63,368 nt of DNA, taken from an uncultured Bacteriovorax sp. (GTDB taxonomy: Bacteria; Bdellovibrionota; Bacteriovoracia; Bacteriovoracales; Bacteriovoracaceae). Under the pieces are notes generated by a model. It made no database searches. It was not told where the DNA came from and was given only the letters and a program-made list of their open reading frames with translations. The stretch is taken from contig CAMLKK010000017.1 in the NCBI GenBank assembly GCA_946480715.1, positions 1 through 63,368 on the forward strand, read 5' to 3'. Numbering within the stretch: position 1 is the first letter of the stretch; the number at the start of each line of letters is the position of its first letter. Of the stretch, positions 60,030 to 63,368 are shown in pieces. Position numbers and translations under genes: made by a program.

Positions 60030-61698
60030 TTTTCAATTTTTCTTCCATCCACATTAATTCAGGATCATTTGGATTTGCTTCTTGAGCAGCAGGAAGGGAG
60101 CTTTGGCATTTTGGGATATTTAAAAGAGCAAAATAAGTCAGCGTGAGCCCTTTCAGCATAAACGGATCAGTTGGTTTTAGAGCGAGTCCAGATTCATAAG
60201 CAAGGCGAGCACCTTCAAAGTCACGGATGTGTAGTTTCATCCAGGCAATCTCTCTGTAATCTACACTTTTATCATCACTATCTTTAACAGCACTTTCGAA
60301 CAGAGCTATGGCCTCTAGGTATTTTTGTTCAGCCGCGAGTTTCCAGCCACGTTCCCGACGTTTGTAGAAAAAATCTCCCGGGGCTTGAGCTTCTACTTCA
60401 GAAAGCAGTGCTGCTAATTCAGGGAGAGCGTGAGCGAAAGATTGATTTCTCTCTTTATCCAAAACATCTGTATAAAATTTAAAATTCTTTAGAAGTTGTT
60501 CACTGTCAGGATGGAAGTCATTCTTGAGAGCTGTGATAATTGATTCAAGATTGTGTCTTGTGACTTCGATGGCCATTAAACGGGGACAATTCTTTTTAAC
60601 AGCTTCGAGTTTTATAATAGCAGCATCACGAACATTTTGAGGAAGTATCCTGATGTTTAAATGCATAGGGAATTCTAAAAATGTAACGTGAATTGGCGTC
60701 TCGGAGAAATTAAATCCTTCATTTAGAAGCGATTCTACCAACGTATAAACTTTATCAACTGAAAGAATGTTATAGACCTGTATGGTCGGTGAGAATTGAT
60801 AAAACAGTAATTTATTAAGCGGCCGTCCTGCATAAACTTCACGGAAATTTTTCATTACAACATCAAATTGCGAAGGATAACGAATATAGTGAAATGCCTC
60901 GTCTGTCGCGTCCATACTGATATTAATGGTGAAAGCAAAAAAACCGCTTTGATATTTTTGAATTTTTTGGAAATTCACTTTAGTGAGATTAGTGGTCACA
61001 CAAATGAAAATGTTTCTTGCCACATTATTCAATATGCAAAGATCCATGATGTTGTAGAAACCTTCAGACAACAGAGGTTCACCGCCAACAACTGAAATTT
61101 TTCTCAAGCTAGGAATAAGCGAGTTGAAAGATTCTAAAAATTTTGGATGATTTTCCCATGTAGTAATGTCATCAAGAGAAATGCCAAGGTCGGCATCGAC
61201 AAAACTTGTATTCGAAAAATTTTGGAATGACTCTACTTTAGTGACAATTTTTTTAAATTCATTATGAACCTGATTAGAGTCGCGGGGCTGACACATTCTA
61301 CATCTGATGTTGCAAATGTTGTTGAGTTTTAAATCAAGAATGACTGGTCGGTATTTATGTTTAGAATCGTAAACGTCAGCGTATTCGATTTGTTCTTCAT
61401 TGCTATAGACCCTTTGAGAATCACCACCATTTGCTTCAACCTGATAACATTGTCGACAACCATCAACTTTTTCACCGTTGATCATCTTTTCACGGATGTC
61501 TTTCATCATGTCGGAATTGTAAAATTCATCAATGTGGTGCTGAGAAATGTTATAGGGAACATTGTTTTCATCACGAATAGATTTTTCAAACAAACAACAG
61601 GGAAGAACAGCACCAGATGGAGTAATGGCAAGAGAAGTAAACGCTTTTACACAGAATGAGGGATTGCATTTTAATTTCTGTATCGAATTCTCGGCCAT
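60022..61698 (-). CDS. Radical SAM protein with N-terminal twitch-like cysteine motif and C-terminal TPR
   Basis: A 558-residue protein. Cys11/Cys16, Cys34-Cys35 and Cys81/Cys84 (CRQC) precede the radical SAM core with C129-x3-C133-x2-C136 in NNICNIRCRMCQP. So the auxiliary-cluster-like cysteines lie before the core, unlike the usual C-terminal SPASM/twitch order. LRKISVVGGEPLLSEGFY is the SAM-binding G-G-E motif. Residues about 440-558 are tetratricopeptide-like helices (EAIALFESAVKD, GARLAYESGLALKPTD). It converges with ung and is divergent by 57 bp from a relative at 61756. Substrate is unknown. Confidence 0.82.
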   Translation of the reverse strand: MAENSIQKLKCNPSFCVKAFTSLAITPSGAVLPCCLFEKSIRDENNVPYNISQHHIDEFYNSDMMKDIREKMINGEKVDGCRQCYQVEANGGDSQRVYSNEEQIEYADVYDSKHKYRPVILDLKLNNICNIRCRMCQPRDSNQVHNEFKKIVTKVESFQNFSNTSFVDADLGISLDDITTWENHPKFLESFNSLIPSLRKISVVGGEPLLSEGFYNIMDLCILNNVARNIFICVTTNLTKVNFQKIQKYQSGFFAFTINISMDATDEAFHYIRYPSQFDVVMKNFREVYAGRPLNKLLFYQFSPTIQVYNILSVDKVYTLVESLLNEGFNFSETPIHVTFLEFPMHLNIRILPQNVRDAAIIKLEAVKKNCPRLMAIEVTRHNLESIITALKNDFHPDSEQLLKNFKFYTDVLDKERNQSFAHALPELAALLSEVEAQAPGDFFYKRRERGWKLAAEQKYLEAIALFESAVKDSDDKSVDYREIAWMKLHIRDFEGARLAYESGLALKPTDPFMLKGLTLTYFALLNIPKCQSSLPAAQEANPNDPELMWMEEKLKTM

Positions 61699-61755
61699 AG
61701 CTTAAGTCGCTCTTGATTTGTGCTTTTACTAATATTTAATTATTATATCAGAAGA

Positions 61756-63006
61756 ATGAAAAGAGATTTCCTTACATCTATCTGTCCACTCCCATGGCTG
61801 CATTTTAGTGCCCATTTGGATTCTACAATGCGAATTTGTTGTAATACCGATGGAACAGGTTTCATATTGGATAATGACGGCAAAACGCTGAAACTTTCCG
61901 ATGTTAAGGACCTAGATAGCTACTTTAATCTCGATTATTACAAAAATATCCGCGCTCAAATGCTCAAAGGTGAGAAACCTCAATCCTGCAACAAATGTTA
62001 TGAAATTGAAAAATATGGTAGTCGTTCAGTCAGACAAGATTATCTGGACTATTATCTGAACGATGAGAAGTGGGCCCTGCAATTGTTGAAAACTGACAAA
62101 AATACAGGGCATATTGAACCGAAAGTTCAATCTCTGGATTTAAGTCTTTCGAACAACTGTAACTTGAAATGTATCATGTGTTCACCTTCAGCTTCTTATC
62201 CGATCAAAGAGGACTACGCTAAGCTAGGACTTCCTTTTTATGATGAGTTTGTAGAAGGGGCCCGCAACAATTGGAAAGATACAAGTGCTATCGATCGAGT
62301 GATGCCTGAGGTGGCAAAAGATTTACGCCAATTTCTCACAACAGGTGGCGAGCCTTTTTTAAGTAAAGAACATTTCAGAATTCTGGAATTGATTGTAGCG
62401 AGTGGAAGAGCATCGGAGGTTCGTTTGAGCTATCACACGAACTGTACAGTGAGAAACGATAAACTTTTTGAACTTTGGAATCATTTCGAATCAGTTTCTA
62501 TTCACTTCAGTATTGATGCTTTTGGCCCTCTAAATGAATATATCCGCTTCAAAACCAAATGGGCCGATGTTGAAAAAAATGTGGCCATGATGGTAAATCA
62601 TCCCAAAACTCATTGTGAAGTTCACACGACCATTCAAGCACTGAACGTTTTTCAATTGCCTGCACTTTATGAATGGATCGATACAATTCCCAATATTCCT
62701 AAACTTCCTTTCCACATCTGGATGGATCAGCCGAACTGGCTACATTTAAGTGTATTACCAGCAGAACTGAAACAAGCTGCGCTCGAAAAATTGGAAACAT
62801 ATTTTGCCAAGCGAGCATTCACAGACGGGCAATGCCTCGAAAGAATCAATCAGATTACATCTTATTTAAAACGTTCGATTGAAGAACCTTGGGATGAAAA
62901 AAGTTTTGAAGAGTTTAAAAAACTAATCAGACAATTTGAAAATTTAAGAAATACACCGGCCATTGAAACTCTTGTTCCAGAGTTTCAATCACTTCTAGCT
63001 AAATAA
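61756..63006 (+). CDS. Radical SAM protein with N-terminal twitch-like cysteine motif
   Basis: A 416-residue protein from the ATG at 61756; a GTG 12 codons upstream is possible but adds a poor hydrophobic start. Cys10, Cys28-Cys29 and Cys78/Cys81 form the N-terminal [14 protein letters not shown]...RICC...CNKC pattern. The core cluster is C135-x3-C139-x2-C142 ([12 protein letters not shown]), and [15 protein letters not shown] is the G-G-E motif. It resembles the core of the TPR-fused protein on the other strand, but lacks a TPR tail. Both seem to be paralogues that modify an unknown peptide, protein or other substrate. Confidence 0.82.
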   Translation: MKRDFLTSICPLPWLHFSAHLDSTMRICCNTDGTGFILDNDGKTLKLSDVKDLDSYFNLDYYKNIRAQMLKGEKPQSCNKCYEIEKYGSRSVRQDYLDYYLNDEKWALQLLKTDKNTGHIEPKVQSLDLSLSNNCNLKCIMCSPSASYPIKEDYAKLGLPFYDEFVEGARNNWKDTSAIDRVMPEVAKDLRQFLTTGGEPFLSKEHFRILELIVASGRASEVRLSYHTNCTVRNDKLFELWNHFESVSIHFSIDAFGPLNEYIRFKTKWADVEKNVAMMVNHPKTHCEVHTTIQALNVFQLPALYEWIDTIPNIPKLPFHIWMDQPNWLHLSVLPAELKQAALEKLETYFAKRAFTDGQCLERINQITSYLKRSIEEPWDEKSFEEFKKLIRQFENLRNTPAIETLVPEFQSLLAK

Positions 63007-63368
63007 CATTTCAAAATCTTTCATTGTGAGTCGGCCTGAGAAGACTTGATCATCGTCAGTTGATAGAAGGTCGGAGAACAATTGTTTCTTTTCTTCTTGT
63101 AACTTGAGAACTTTTTCTTCGACTGAATCTTTGATGATAGGACGATAAACCGTCAGCGTGTTTTTTTGGCCAATTCTGTGTGCGCGGTCAATCGCTTGCG
63201 ATTCAACAGCTGGGTTCCACCAAGGGTCCATGATGAATACATATGAAGCCGCCGTTAAGTTCAGACCCACACCACCGGCCTTAAGTGAGATTAGGAAGAT
63301 TGGTGTTTTTCCGGATTGGAATTGATCAACTTGTTCCTGACGTTTGTTGATACTTTGCGAACCATCGA
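62995..63368 (-). CDS. SNF2-type helicase, C-terminal fragment (cut by window edge)
   Basis: The frame runs open to the window edge. The visible 123 residues read [20 protein letters not shown], then [19 protein letters not shown] and [22 protein letters not shown], which is the helicase motif V-VI region of SNF2-family ATPases, followed by a tail of about 50 residues. The [11 protein letters not shown] motif holds the arginine finger region. A GTG at 63268-63270 lies inside the conserved motif and is not a real start; the gene begins outside the window. Its stop overlaps the end of the radical SAM gene by 12 bp. Confidence 0.93.
   Translation of the reverse strand, partial: DGSQSINKRQEQVDQFQSGKTPIFLISLKAGGVGLNLTAASYVFIMDPWWNPAVESQAIDRAHRIGQKNTLTVYRPIIKDSVEEKVLKLQEEKKQLFSDLLSTDDDQVFSGRLTMKDFEMLFS

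Noticed and set aside
60868..61659. Plus-strand frames within the radical SAM gene
   Set aside because: They are antisense shadows with no recognisable motif or ribosome site; the minus-strand gene has clear radical SAM motifs.
1..63368. Mobile elements, tRNA, rRNA or phage genes
   Set aside because: None was seen: no transposase or integrase motifs, no terminal inverted repeats and no RNA gene sequence recognised by eye.

Overview
This is an AT-rich, densely coded, almost purely chromosomal-looking window from a Gram-negative bacterium. The evidence for that is LPS/O-antigen-type export and ligation genes, an outer-membrane barrel protein and a lipoprotein. The mix of short proteobacterial-style operons, a DUF1640 coiled-coil protein, twitch-type radical SAM proteins and a SNF2 helicase would fit a Bdellovibrionota (Bacteriovorax-like) genome. 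That placement is a low-confidence guess; no rRNA or other phylogenetic marker lies in the window. I found no tRNA, rRNA, CRISPR array, insertion sequence or phage gene.

Region 1 (about 0.6-54.6 kb) is one very large surface-polysaccharide locus built from short operons of alternating strand. It opens with UDP-xylose synthase, an O-antigen ligase/polymerase-like protein and a flippase-like membrane protein. Next (3.7-11 kb) is a nucleotide-sugar operon in which a GDP branch (gmd, an fcl/colC-type gene and the His-type 3-dehydratase colD) is nested inside a CDP branch (rfbG, an SDR, the iron-sulfur 3-dehydratase rfbH, rfbF). It can plausibly supply both a GDP-colitose/fucose-type and a CDP-3,6-dideoxyhexose-type donor. 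A GT2/GT-C pair follows, then a split transketolase with a GT-C-like protein on the minus strand. The 17-25 kb operon holds wecB, wecC, a bi-domain oxidoreductase, an AsnB-type amidotransferase and a Wzy-like polymerase, which together look like UDP-ManNAcA (possibly amidated) synthesis and polymerisation. On the opposite strand lie a GT4, a Wzx and a large membrane protein. The 30-36 kb operon (rfbB, rfbA, GT2, formyltransferase-like, methyltransferase, wecE) looks like dTDP-Fuc4N synthesis with possible N-formylation. It is followed by a membrane protein and a heparinase-like protein (minus), a second bi-domain oxidoreductase with a GT4, and a WbpV/WbpL/WbpM-like set that probably makes and loads UDP-QuiNAc. 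A second, WcaJ-type initiating transferase and a paralogous GT-C protein follow. The locus ends with a glycosyltransferase operon (CgeB-like, GT10 fucosyltransferase, Wzx, GT2, GT4) whose last member may be an outer-membrane barrel protein.

The locus has two initiating phosphosugar transferases, two Wzx flippases, two Wzy/ligase-type proteins and five GT-C-like membrane proteins. It therefore probably specifies more than one polymer, or one polymer plus periplasmic side-branch decoration.

Region 2 (54.6-63.4 kb) is mixed: the barrel protein, a DUF1640 coiled-coil protein with seven 33-bp tandem repeats, a glycine-rich lipoprotein, a small XRE regulator, a DUF4160 gene broken by an in-frame TGA next to an intact DUF2442 gene, an alpha/beta hydrolase, a small secreted protein, ung, two divergent radical SAM proteins with N-terminal cysteine motifs, and the 3' end of a SNF2-type helicase gene. 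The left edge cuts a UPF0489 gene (arginase-like superfamily).
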